A stretch of DNA of 64,000 nucleotides from Pyrus communis (taxonomy: Eukaryota; Streptophyta; Magnoliopsida; Rosales; Rosaceae), in the NCBI RefSeq assembly GCF_963583255.1, contig NC_084804.1, positions 35,632,453-35,696,452 on the forward strand. Direction: 5' to 3'. The notes under the pieces are model-generated. The model ran no database searches. It was not told the DNA's origin and saw nothing but the letters and a program-made list of their open reading frames with translations. Shown here piece by piece: positions 11,704 to 22,400 of the stretch (the stretch's first letter is position 1; the number at the start of each line of letters is the position of its first letter). The position numbers and the translations under genes are program-made.

Positions 11704-12295
11704 TGTGGAGCCAAAAATAATCAAGTGGCGACATATGGATTTTTAGGTGAAGAGAACAAAATTACCTTCGAGACACACCGGATTTCCTACACGTGAGCAG
11801 TGGAGAATCATCCATCAACCGAGTCAAGAGTGCCCAAAATAGGTAACAAGTTCAAATTTATCTCATCCATCTTTACTCCATATCCTCTACAAGGAAATCA
11901 TTCCATAACCTTCAAAACCTTCCGTATAAATTAAATTAAATAGGCTAATTAATGGATTAATTCCTAATTAATCCATTAATCACCAAATTAATCACCATTA
12001 CATCACCCAAAAAACATCCAAGGGCCGGCCACTGTCTCTTCCAAAGAGGGCCGGGCATGCTCTATAAATAGGATTTCATTTTCTTTCAAAGACTAGTTCC
12101 ACACTCTTGCAAAACTCCCAAAAGCTCTCCAAACACTTTTCTCTCTAAATTCTAACTTTGGCATCGGAGGTTCTTCGGCCAAAGCCCCCCCCAATCATCG
12201 TGGGCGCGTGAGGCTCTTGGCCTTGACCTAAGGTGTTATTTCTTTTGTAGGTGCAATTTTGTCCAAGAACAAGGAAGAAGAAATTTACATCCACA
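11704..12295 (+). repeat. 5' LTR of the non-autonomous element
   Basis: 592 bp, starting TGTGGAGCCAAAAATAATCA and ending ACATCCACA, with TGTGGA/TCCACA inverted termini. A TATA-like CTCTATAAATAGG lies near 12060. A C-tract of 8 follows TTCGGCCAAAG. The bases after the LTR, AATTGGTGTTTTCATTGAG, are the likely primer-binding site. Confidence 0.85.
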
Positions 12296-12454
12296 AATTG
12301 GTGTTTTCATTGAGAGTTGAGTCCCACACTCGTAGAAGACTCTCGCATCCAAGGTTTTCTATTTTCTTGTCCATTTGTAGATTTTTCGTACATTCTTATT
12401 ATTAGAATTTTTTAATTGCAAAAATTCTTTGATAAAACGTAAAATAGAAATACA

Positions 12455-13140
12455 ATGGCTAGAAATTTAGAAAATTCAACGAATGAAAATTTCAACATTC
12501 AAGAGATGGGACTATGGCGATCCACGAGGCTAAATGTGACAATAGGTGGAGCGGCACCACCACCACAAGTTTCCACCACGGGAACCACCGCGGTGGTTAC
12601 CACGGTAACCACTCGTGGCGAGGTCCATGGTGTCACCACCACGGCCCGAGCCGTGCCATCCAAGGTGGCTCACGGCACTAAGGCCACGGGCCAAGCCAAG
12701 TCACTCCACGCCCAACGCGTTGCTAAGCTGAGCCCAAGCCTCGCACCAGCATGCATCATACGCCGAGCAGCCCACTCTCGTGGCCCAGCTTGTTCCCGTG
12801 GCCAAGCTTGCTCTCGCGAAATTCTAAGCAGTCCAAATTGGCCCAAGACTATTTGCCCGGAGCTTACCACACTTCCACTGCTCAAGGAGGCATATTCCTT
12901 CCAAGCTCTTCCAATCCAATTGGCGAACAACACTTGTCTCGACAAGTCATAGAGCGGACGAGCGCCCTTGCACAACAAACAACCTTGGTGAATCAACTCT
13001 TGCAACACACAGAGATCCAACGTGCCCCGGACGAGGTGTCCCGAAGAAGGACAAAGGCAAATGAACCTCTCCACCAGCATCCCAGCAAGCAGCCACTTGA
13101 CCAGTCACGAACCGAGCGTTCTAACGGAGTACTCTCCTGA
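12455..13140 (+). pseudogene. Gag-like leader ORF inside the non-autonomous element, frameshifted
   Basis: An ATG at 12455 opens a 165-codon frame (MARNLENSTNENFNIQEMGL) that is rich in Thr, Ala and Arg. A second frame, shifted relative to the first, runs to 13140 and contains a heptad-like stretch (RTSALAQQTTLVNQLLQHTE) compatible with a coiled coil. Together they look like one leader/gag-like protein broken by a frameshift near 12900. I recognise no retrotransposon gag domain or zinc knuckle, so the gag assignment is by position only. Confidence 0.45.
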
Positions 13141-13228
13141 CTAGACCCCTGAGATAACGTATACTCCTGTTTTAGTGCATGGAGGAGCTTGCACTCTCAG
13201 TTAAGCCTATGGACAAACATATACTCAC

Positions 13229-13788
13229 GGTGGAGCCAAAAATAATCAAGAAGCGACACGTGGATTTTTAGGTGAAAGCGGGTTTCCTACACGTAAGCAG
13301 TGGAGAATCATCCATCAACCGAGTCAAGAGTGCCCAAAATAGGTAACAAGTTCAAATTTATCTCATCCATCTTTACTCCATATCTTCTACAAGGAAATCA
13401 TTCCATAGCCTTCAAAACCTTCCATATAAATTAAATTAATTAGGCTAATTAATGGATTAATTCCTAATTAATCCATTAATCACCAAATTAATCACCATTA
13501 CACCACCGAAAAAATATCCAAGGCCTGGCCACTCTCTCTTCCAAAGAGGGCCGGCCATGCTCTATAAATAAGATTCCATTTTCTTTGAAAAACTAGTTCC
13601 ACACTCTTGCAAAACTCCCAAAAGCTCTCAAAACATTTTTCTCTCTAAATTCTAACTTTGGCATCGGAGGTTCTTCGGCCAAAGCCCCCCCCCCCCCAAA
13701 ATTCATTTTACATCCACAATAACTTTGGCATCGGAGGTTTTTCGGCCAAGGCCCCCCCCCCCCCCCCAAAATTCATTTTGCATCCACA
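13229..13788 (+). repeat. 3' LTR of the non-autonomous element, rearranged end
   Basis: Matches the 5' LTR from GGTGGAGCC onward; the first T is changed to G. It lacks the roughly 85-bp stretch that follows ATTCAT in the other copies (GTGGGCGCGTGAGGCTC and so on). It instead has a 67-bp tandem duplication (13653-13719 and 13720-13788), each copy ending in CATCCACA. C-tracts are 13 and 16 long. Confidence 0.8.
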
Positions 13789-13793
13789 ACTGT

Positions 13794-14700
13794 AGTAAGG
13801 GACCACTTGCAAATGTTTTTTTTTTTTTATTTATTTATTTATTTTTTTTTAATATATAACTTTTGTTATTATCTTTTGTTCTCTTGCAGGACCCAAACAT
13901 ATCAGGTTGACATTTAGCAATGAAGTGATGTTTGCTCAGTCGGAATTGCACATCCTTATAGATCAATACATGTTGAGCGACCTATTCGACCTTGATTAGG
14001 TAACAATGTCACTTTGAGCAGTGTTTCAACCACCTTATGTCCCGTCCTAAACTTCTGTTTTTGATTGGTGATTGACACGTGGCCTGATTGGTGTTTGTGT
14101 AGACCTATTCCTAAAGCCTTGTGCCATAAAGTTGTCAGTCTTCCCATGGGTTCTTGGTGGTCAGAAAGTATTTTATGTTTCTCAGTCGAACCAGGCTAGT
14201 AAGCAGTTGGCTCTAACGCTTGGGCATATCCCTTTTTAACTCCCTTGGGCCTTGGGTTTCTTAATCTTCTATGGGCTTTGACCTTAATTGGAACTTTTAT
14301 GGCCTCTTTCCCGACCTCCACTATTTTCTGCGGTGAAAAGGACCCTGAATTAATAGGCTTTTTCTCTTCGATATGCATCAAAAGCTAGCCAATTTTAGTA
14401 AATAAAGAGATATTTTTCACGTGCAAGAATACCAAGAGTTCCACTCAGTTATGTGAGTGAAAATTATCAAATTTCCCTTGACTTCTTCTTTACAACTTTG
14501 ATTTACGTTCTGTTTGCACTCAAATGTCCATGTAGAAATTCCACTTAGCCCTTTTCAGATGCATTTTCGTAATTTTACAACTTCAGATAAAACAAAATAC
14601 AACAAAATTAGGAAGGGGTCATAACAGTAAATATACAAATTAAATGGCTGGTTCATCTAATCAATACTCAATATCTAGAACTTTTTTCTTTTCAAAAAAA
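13794..14700. other. Non-coding repeat-derived sequence
   Basis: 13794-13810 continues the host repeat interrupted by the element above. A T/A-rich run follows (13817-13860). The minus strand 14381-14196 has a short open frame (SGSFSPQKIVEVGKEAIKVP) with no domain I recognise. It may belong to the upstream LTR part of the minus-strand Tat element. A poly-A tract ends the stretch near 14696-14719. Confidence 0.35.
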
Positions 14701-14959
14701 AAAAAAAAAAAAAAAAAACTTCCACGAGATAAGATGCTTCTTTTTCTTCTTCACTATTTGATTTTTCTCCTTTTACTTTAACATGGCTGCTATCTATTCG
14801 TTTCTTACTGTTGCCAATACTAAAAATTAATACAGTTTAGGTTCTCCTTCCTAGTAAAACCCTAACCTTCTCCCTTTTTTCTCAATCCTTGTCGTCCCCT
14901 AGGATATTTACCAAATATATTTTACCTTGTGTCGTGACCCCTTTCCCCCCTTTTCCACC

Positions 14960-15256
14960 ATGACTACTCATGCCTCTTCCTCCTCTACCCCCATTGGACC
15001 CTCTCTCTCCGATCCTAAAATTGCTCACTTTCTGAAACTCACTGATTTTAACTATCTTCTTTGTCTTAGTCAGGTGAAACCATTTCTTGTGAGGTCACAA
15101 TTTATTCGGTTACTTGGATGACACAATCCAGACTCATGCTGCTACTCTTCCTGCTGCTGACAAAGAGCCCGCTAAATCGAATTTGAAATCCATTTCGTGG
15201 TTTCAGACTCATCAACTAGTTGTCAACTATTTCAATTGTAATTTGATCATGTAATT
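14960..15256 (+). pseudogene. Copia gag N-terminus fragment
   Basis: From the ATG at 14960 the frame reads TTHASSSSTPIGPSLSDPKI and then FLKLTDFNYLLCLSQVKPFL, the characteristic opening of a plant copia gag. A frameshift and stop at about 15120 break it. The following bases, in another frame, still read as gag (DTIQTHAATLPAADKEPAKS, ISWFQTHQLVVN) to a stop at 15252-15254. Nothing further of the element is present. This is a short truncated remnant. Confidence 0.7.
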
Positions 15257-15405
15257 GGAAATAAAACAAAATTTTAACAAACAACTGATCTAGGCCAAAT
15301 GTACCCAGTCAGAAAAAACTATACATGAAAACTAATCCAAAAATTTCTTTTAAACTTCGACGGTGGAAAATTGAAATTTTCGATTATCAGAATCAATACA
15401 AGTAA

Positions 15406-16049
15406 TGTGACATCCCACATCGCACAAGGGAGTGATCCTTAAATGCATATTCTCATCCTTACTTAGCACGAGGCCTTTTGGGAGCTCATTGGCTTCGGGT
15501 TCCATAGGAACTCCGAAGTTAAGCGAGTAGCGCGTGAGAGCACTCCTATGATGGGTGACCCACTGGGAAGTTCTCGTGTGAGTTCCTAAAAACAAAACCG
15601 TGAGGGCGTGGTCGGGGTCCAAAACGGATAATATCGTGCTACGGTGGTGGAGCGGGCCCGGGATGTGGTGGACCCCGGGCCAGGATGTGACAATTTGGTA
15701 TCAGAGCCTAACCCTAGCCGCGTATGTGCTGACGAAGACGTCGAGCCCCTAAGGGGGTGGATTGTGACATCCTACATCGCCCAAGGGAGTGATCCTTATG
15801 TGTATATTCCCATCTCTACCTAGCACGAGGCCTTTGGGTAGCTCACTGGCTTCGGGTTCCATGGGAACTCTGAAGTTAAGCGAGTAGCGCACGAGAGCAC
15901 TCCCATGATGGGTGACCTACTGGGAAGTTCTCGTGTGAGTTCCCAGAAACAAAACCGTGAGGGCGTGATCGGGTCCCAAAGTGGACAATATCGTGCTATG
16001 GTGGTGGAGTGGGCCCAGGATGTGGTGGACCTCGGGCTGGGATGTGACA
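15406..16049 (+). mobile_element. Cassandra TRIM element, complete, TSD AGTAA
   Basis: Two 287-bp LTRs (15406-15692 and 15763-16049) flank a 70-bp centre. The centre has a primer site TGGTATCAGAGC (15696-15707, initiator Met-tRNA type) and a purine tract AAGGGGGTGGA before the 3' LTR. The exact 5-bp repeat AGTAA borders both ends. The LTRs carry a 5S rRNA-like segment with AACTCCGAAGTTAAGCGAG and GATGGGTGACC, equivalent to the pol III A and C boxes. This combination defines Cassandra. It has no coding capacity; apparent minus-strand frames are chance. Confidence 0.95.
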
Positions 16050-16227
16050 AGTAACTATTAGTGGAATTTGAAACTAGAACAAAAACTAACAATCCTACAG
16101 TCTTATTCTTCAACTTCAAAATTTTCATATTACACTGTAGCATTACAAGGTATTGAAATTTTATCAATTTATATCTTCTTTCTAATTGACTATTTTAAAT
16201 TGATGACATGGTGAACAAGAGATTGAT

Positions 16228-16445
16228 TGTAACATCCCACATTGCCCAAGGGAATGGATCCTGTGATGGGTGACCCAGCGAGTAGCGCGCGAGAACATTC
16301 CCATGATGGGTGACCCAACGGGAAGTTCTTGTGTGAGTTCCCAAAAACAAAACCGTGAGAGTGTGGTAGGGGTCCAAAGCGGACAATATCGTGCTATAGC
16401 GGAGTCGAGCTCAAGAAGTGGTCCCGCCCGGATCGGGATGTGATA
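16228..16445 (+). mobile_element. Cassandra solo LTR, eroded, TSD TTGAT
   Basis: Starts TGTAACATCCCACATTGCCC and ends GGGATGTGATA, with the exact 5-bp repeat TTGAT on both sides (16223-16227 and 16446-16450). The 5S-like part is damaged: the region around the A box has been lost, and GATGGGTGACCCA occurs twice. A single LTR with a TSD indicates unequal recombination between the LTRs of a former full element. Confidence 0.9.
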
Positions 16446-16829
16446 TTGATATATAGGCACATCAATTTAGAATCTCACCAAAACACATTGGAATCATATT
16501 GACAACAAAACACAACAATTTAGCAGAGGCTTAGTCATTTGTACCTTTTTTTTTTTTTTTTTTTTGGTAAACTAGTCGTTTGTACTTATGTAAGACATAA
16601 ATGAATACAATTTTAAAACATCAGAAAATTAGAATCTCACCAACTCCTTTCGAAGACGTTGCCAAATGAAAAGTATAGTTAGCCTCCAAAAATACGTCTT
16701 TAAGACCTAGCTGCCTAGGTGAACTGGTGAACCCAGATAAAGTAGCATGGTAATGTCACTATGCTTGACACATAATTCAATCATCTATAATCATATTATT
16801 TAATTTTTAAATTTAATTTACAAAATTTA

Positions 16830-17424
16830 GGGTCTGTTTGGTATCCTATTTGAAATTTTTTTATCATTTCTCAAAATATTTCTTAAGAACATTTTTTGAA
16901 AACAATTTTCTTTAGGACTAAAAAACTTGATTGGTTTGCGATTTAAATTTTTTAAATCTTACGATTTAAACTAAACAAAGAGATCCAAAAAGAGGGGGTC
17001 GCAGGAGAGGGAGAAAGAGAAAAGAGGAGGAAATAAATTAAGCGATGATTGAAGAAAGGAGAAAGAAGAAGAGAGAGGTTCGGACGAGATAGAGAGGAAG
17101 AGAAGTGAGAGAAAGAACTGAGAGAATGAAGAAAGCGGATTAGAAGAGAGACGAAAAAGGTTAAAAAAAAAGAGGAGAGAGAAAGAAGAAAAGATAGATA
17201 GATTTGGAGTGAGAGGAGAGGAGGTAGAGAAAAGAAATGAGTGAGTTTAATTTTAAAACTCTAAAATGTCACTTTTTATGTTTTAGAGAATATACTATAT
17301 TTTTGAGTTAGTTTTGAGTTCAGTTTATTAAAATAGTTCTACCAAACAAGTTTTTAAGACCTAAAACTTGAAAATTGTTTTTGAGTTTAACAAGTTGGAT
17401 TCAAGTAGAGTATCAAACAGGTCC
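16830..17424. mobile_element. MITE, probably Tourist/Harbinger type, TSD TTA
   Basis: GGGTCTGTTTGGTATCC at the left is mirrored at the right by TATCAAACAGGTCC (imperfect inverted repeat of about 25 bp). TTA borders both ends. The centre holds a long purine-rich tract (about 16975-17240, mostly GA words). It is non-coding. A hAT-type assignment cannot be excluded, because similar GGGTCTGTTTGG ends occur there with 8-bp TSDs. Confidence 0.6.
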
Positions 17425-17490
17425 TTAGTCTCTCTTTCTTTTTAAATGATTGTTGGAGACTGTAAAGGAATTGGATCCCATACGAATATG

Positions 17491-17662
17491 CTTTGTGGGG
17501 ATCCTAAGAATCCTCACATCTTAGTCATTCATCATGTACCGTCAAGTCAGAAATCATTTGATTTTTTATTTAAAATTAAACACAAATAATATCTGATGAA
17601 AACTGATCGCACGATGCATGATGAATGACTTGGATGTGAGGATCCCTAGGATCCCCACAAAG
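17491..17662. mobile_element. MITE, near-palindromic
   Basis: CTTTGTGGGGATCCTAAGAA with TCCTCACATCTTAGTCATTC on the left is the reverse complement, with few mismatches, of the right arm ending in GAGGATCCCTAGGATCCCC and ACAAAG. The arms are about 52 bp around an AT-rich centre of about 65 bp. The transcript would fold into a long hairpin. Confidence 0.75.
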
Positions 17663-17695
17663 TGGATCTGGAAGGAAAGGAATACTCTCTGGATC

Positions 17696-17850
17696 CCTTC
17701 ATCCTAATTCACCAAATTAGAGAATTTGTGCCATTGAAATTTGATACGATGGCTACAAACAAGGGACCAATTTAAAAGTTATAATAACTTCAGTCATTGG
17801 ATTAAATTTAAATGACACGAATTCCTTGATTTGGTGGATTAGGAGGAAGT
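17696..17850. mobile_element. MITE with about 35-bp inverted repeats
   Basis: TCCTAATTCACCAAATTAG on the left pairs with the right arm TTTGGTGGATTAGGA, and the match continues inward (GAATTTGTGCCAT against ATGACACGAATTC). The outer bases CTTC and GAAG also pair. The right tip coincides with the insertion site of the next Cassandra element. Confidence 0.7.
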
Positions 17851-18488
17851 GTGACATCCCACATCGTCCAGGGGAGTGATCCTTAAATGTATATTCCCAT
17901 CCCTACCTAGCACGAGGCCTTTTGGGAGCTCACTGGCTTCGGGTTCCATGGGAACTCCGAAGTTAAGCGAGTAGTGCGCGAGAGCAATCCCATGATGGGT
18001 GACCCACTGGGAAGTTGCTCGTGAGTTCCCAAAAACAAAACCGTGAGGGAATGGTAAGCCCAAAGCGGACAATATCATGCTACGGTGGTGGAGCGGGCCC
18101 GGGAAGTGGTTCGCCCCGGGCCAGGATGTGACAATTTGGTATCAGAGCCAATCCCTGGCTGGAAATGTGCCGACGAGGACGTCGGGCCCCTAAGGGGGGT
18201 GGATTGTGACATCCCACATCGCCCAGGGGAGTGATCCTTAAATGTATATTCCCATCCCTACCTAGCACGAGGCCTTTTGGGAGCTCACTGGCTTCGGGTT
18301 CCATGAGAACTCCGAAGTTAAGCGAGTAGTGCGTGAGAGCAATCCCATGATGGGTGACCCACTGAGAAGTTGCTCGTGAGTTCCCAAAAACAAAACCGTG
18401 AGGGAATGGTAAGCCCAAAGCGGACAATATCGTGCTACGGTGGTGGAGCGGATCCGGGAAGTGGTTCGCCCCGGGCCGGGATGTGACA
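17850..18488 (+). mobile_element. Cassandra TRIM element, complete, TSD GGAAG
   Basis: Two 284-bp LTRs (17850-18133 and 18205-18488) flank a 71-bp centre with TGGTATCAGAGC (18137-18148) and a purine tract before the 3' LTR. GGAAG borders both ends exactly. The LTRs are almost identical to each other, with only a few differences, which suggests a fairly recent insertion. The 5S-like block (ACTCCGAAGTTAAGCGAGTA and GATGGGTGACCC) is present in both. Confidence 0.95.
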
Positions 18489-19498
18489 GGAAGAGATTCG
18501 GAGAAGATTCGGAAAGGATCATCTTCCACTGTAAACAGCGGCGGTTGCCAACTGGACGGCTGACCTTTGACTTCCCGTGATTGCTGTTTTTCTGATTGAC
18601 GATCATTCCCTCCAAAAACTTAACTTTCCCCGTTCCGTTCCGTTCCCGCCACTGATCAGTGTGGCTCACTTGCCACTAAAATGTTGAAGAAACGAAGGCA
18701 CTTGTTGTTGGTAAGTTTCGTAATTTTGGTACAAAGACGGGCTAATAGGTCACTCAACATCTCCCCCTTAAAATAATCAAACGACAACAATGAATGAACG
18801 ACATAATAATGCAAACAGAAGCCATTCCCACTCTCTTATGATTACGCGTGGAACCCTGCACCTATAAGGGATCACCATTATTCATGTTTGGGAGTCTCAG
18901 ACCAGAAAATAATTATTAATAAAACCTAATTGGAAGTCATGTTGAGTAGAGAGGAGTGTGATAAAGACGCGCCAAAGGTAGAGCATGAGTGAATTTGGCA
19001 CAATAATGTTCAAGAGGTGGGGGCTGGCTGTGTATATAATTCATGTCCGTATTAAGAGAGGGGCTTTCCACTTTTTTCTAACTTTCACTTCCTCCCTCCC
19101 TCTCTCTCTCTCTCTTCTCTCTCTTTAGTTTTCTCTTCTCTTCTCTTTTTGTTGATCTCTGACCTAATTGTCTGTCTGTGTGCTATCAACACCCTCACCA
19201 CCACCACCACCACCACCACCCCCAAATTCACCAATCAGAATATCAAGCAAGATCCGTCTTCTTCTTCTTCTTGTACCGCCGCCACCACCACCAACAGCAC
19301 CAGCAGCAGCTAAGCTAGAGCTAGATCTATTGTTAGTGTAGTGCATACCAATTATTAGTAGCTAGCTAGATATATATATATATATATATAGGACTCAATT
19401 CGTAATTAGTAACATCAACACCACCGCACAGGATTTCTGAGAGATCGATCAAGAGCTGATCATATCATCATATCGCCACGATCAATCGAGAATTGAAG
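18489..19498 (+). promoter_or_regulatory. Promoter and 5' leader region of the RRM gene
   Basis: Between the Cassandra element and the start codon lies 1 kb with a TATA-like TGTATATAATTC near 19031. CT-rich leader sequence follows (about 19090-19150, TCTCTCTCTC words), typical of plant 5' untranslated regions. CAC/CTT triplet runs (19195-19270) and a TA microsatellite (about 19370-19391) precede the ATG. The transcription start and any introns in the leader cannot be fixed without RNA data. Confidence 0.5.
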
Positions 19499-22400
19499 AT
19501 GACTCCAGCTAATCTGGCAGGGCAGTTTGGCGACACGACTTACACCAAGGTGTTTGTTGGAGGGTTGGCATGGGAGACCCAGAAGGAAACCATGAAGAAA
19601 TACTTTGAACAGTTTGGAGACATCTTGGAGGCCGTTGTTATCACTGACAAGGCCACTGGAAGATCTAAAGGCTACGGATTTGTATGGACTTTCCCTTTCA
19701 TTTCAGGCAATATATTGTATATAGGGTTTTTAGCTGGCCACTTAGATAGATCTTGAAAAAAATGAAAGATCTAAATACGGTATTTAATTATTATTTTGAT
19801 TATATGTGTATATGTAGGTAACTTTTCGGGAAGCCGAAGCTGCGATGAGAGCTTGTGTGGATGCTGCTCCCGTGATTGATGGGAGGAGGGCCAACTGCAA
19901 TCTTGCTTCTCTCGGTGTTCAGAGATCCAAGCCTTCAACTCCGAAGCATGGTAATATTCTATTTCTTCTTTAATTAATCTATTTTAATTCTGTATGATTA
20001 AGGTACCATATATTGTCATATACATATATATATATAGGTACTGTTTGAACTAACATAGGTTATACATGGATCTTAGCTTGCAAAAGCTTCATCATGAACT
20101 AATCTCGCGTTTTCACGTGAACACATATACTTATCTTTTAATATAAGGTACTTTAATTTATATATTATTTCTATTACCATCAGCTCTTGTGAATTAACTT
20201 GTTGAGGCAGCTAGCGAACAGCCTTAAGAGTTTTGGATATTCCTCACTAATATCATTGGTGCTTTCCAAGAAGAGGTTATTGAATATATTAGATTTTGAC
20301 TGTGGTCCGAAAATATTCTTATTTGAGGAAAATTCTTTTCACAGTGAAACATATATGCAATAGTGCAGCTTTGGATATTCCTCAACTAAGAAATAAGTTT
20401 ATTTCTGCAATTTATTTATTTATTTAAGTTTAATCAATTTTATCGAACGAGTCCAACATCTCATGTGCTTTTTGCAAAAATAGTTGGATATATATCTATA
20501 TATAAAAAATTGGTGGCATGCAATACGTACCATTCTAAAGAACCATATTTCCATCCTCTTCTTGATTTGAACTTCGTTCAAGCAGATATAAAAAGTTAGA
20601 AACTGATCATGGTAGAAATATTAAACTTGAGTTAATTAGTGGCATGCAATATATTACTCTTCCCCTTCTTCTGATTATTTTATCATTAGATTAATGTTAA
20701 TGCAATTTCGTGTATTATATATTTTAGAGAAATAATGTTAATCTCTGATGTTATTACTTATTTATGCAGCATGTAGAGAGATGTCTTTAATTTGAACAGT
20801 GACGTATAATCAAAGTTTATTGTTGGAAATATAATGATTTTAATGATAAAGAGATTAACTGGCCTGGGGATGATGGGCAGGTGGAGGAGGAGGAGGAGGC
20901 AGGAGCTTTGGGAGGGTAATGGGGTCATTCCGAACAGGGTTTGGAGGTGGAGTGGGATCAGCTTTTCCCTCTGCAGCAACCTTCCCTCATTATGCCATCC
21001 AACAAGGGATACCTTACAATCTTTATGGGTATGCATATATTGTACCCGTTTATTGACCATTTGACCATCTCCATCATCAAATAATATAACTAGGGTTACT
21101 TTACAGCCTTTATTTATGGCTAACTGAAACTGTTTTTTGGTATTCCGAACTACCTGGTTTAAACGTTAAATTTTTATTTAAAAATATAAAAAATAAGATT
21201 TAATCGTTAAAATACTCGGAGCACCAAATGTCTTTTCATAGAAAACTATATATATTGTATATATTGATGATGAAGATGCTTTATATGCTATGCTATATAT
21301 TGTACCCCCATCCATCTTTGCTAGCTGTATGAATATGTGAGCATGGAAAGCTGCACGTGCTTTACCAACTCATGCGCTTCCACCACCCAACCTCATCATC
21401 CTCATTAAAGTAGCCCTACTACGTATCAAGATTCAAAAGCACGCTCATATCTCTCTCCACCACATACACAAATGAGTGTGATCAATATTCATTCCTTTTG
21501 GCATGGTTGTCATTCCGCCACCCCAAAACACACACAGAGTACATGTAATATATATACACATATTACATGCAGATTATATCATCAATTTCGCATGCCTGCA
21601 TTGCATTCGCAACCTTAATTAACATGCATATGTATTTTTTTAACATGCATGAATTTGTTGCATATAAAAGTAATATACACATCGATTGAATACGTACAAT
21701 CGATATTGTCTTGTTTAGTAGATGCTGACTGACTTGTAACTTTTTCCGTTTCGATCAGGTACTCTTCATACTCGCCAGACTACACTTACCCTACGGTTTG
21801 TACAATCTTCTCCTTTTTCTATTATATTATATTATTACCTTAATTAACTTGTAAAAATGTTTCTCTTACCACTTACTTGTACCATCTCTTTAATAGAGAT
21901 AGACTCACATGCGTACCTACCTCTATTAGAAAGATAATACAAATAATGGTATAAATAGATGGTAAGTGTAACACTACTCATTAATTTGCATTTTCATTTC
22001 TAAGCTCAAATAATTCCTCTAAAACATTATACCCATTTGGCTTTCTCATGTTCTCTTTCTTTAATCAAACATTAATCTATAGGCACGCACTTTACTCTTC
22101 CAACAGCGTCCATATTACGTAAGGAGTAAAAGGAAAGGGGACCAACCGACACATATGCATTGCATGTCTTGGCAGTTCCATGTATGCGATACCAAGTTGG
22201 CAAGTTGTTAAAAACAATTTAACTTCTTCAACTAATTCCCATCAACCAAACTTTTTTTTTTTCTTTCTTTGATTAACATACACCCGTGTTCCAACTTGGT
22301 AGTTGGGCTTTCACTATGATCTAGACCAAACAGCACACACAACAGAACAGGAAAGGCAACAAACAGGAAACGCGACCATATATGAAAGTAACTGGGAACC

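Larger units (their letters stand above)
11704..13788 (+). mobile_element. Non-autonomous LTR retrotransposon with 5-bp TSD ACTGT
   Basis: Two related LTRs (11704-12295 and 13229-13788) flank a 933-bp interior. The element is bordered on both sides by the exact 5-bp repeat ACTGT (11699-11703 and 13789-13793). The interior has a gag-like leader ORF but no protease, RT or integrase, so the element must be moved by proteins made elsewhere. Size and content fit TRIM/LARD or TR-GAG type elements. A third LTR of the family lies at 31250-31909. Confidence 0.85.

Noticed and set aside
12670..13080. Minus-strand ORF opposite to the gag-like frame
   Set aside because: It is a shadow of the GC-rich plus-strand leader ORF; no domain and no support.
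15460..15590. A 5S ribosomal RNA gene
   Set aside because: The segment matches 5S rRNA only in part (A and C box region) and lies within TG...CA LTRs with a Met-tRNA primer site and TSD, so it is the 5S-derived part of Cassandra.
15350..16460. Minus-strand open frames such as those at 15350-15622 and 16182-16460
   Set aside because: They are antisense to Cassandra LTRs, recur in every LTR copy and have no protein-like conservation.
19164..19346. Minus-strand Gly-rich ORF in the 5' leader
   Set aside because: Produced by CAC/CCA triplet repeats of the plus-strand leader.
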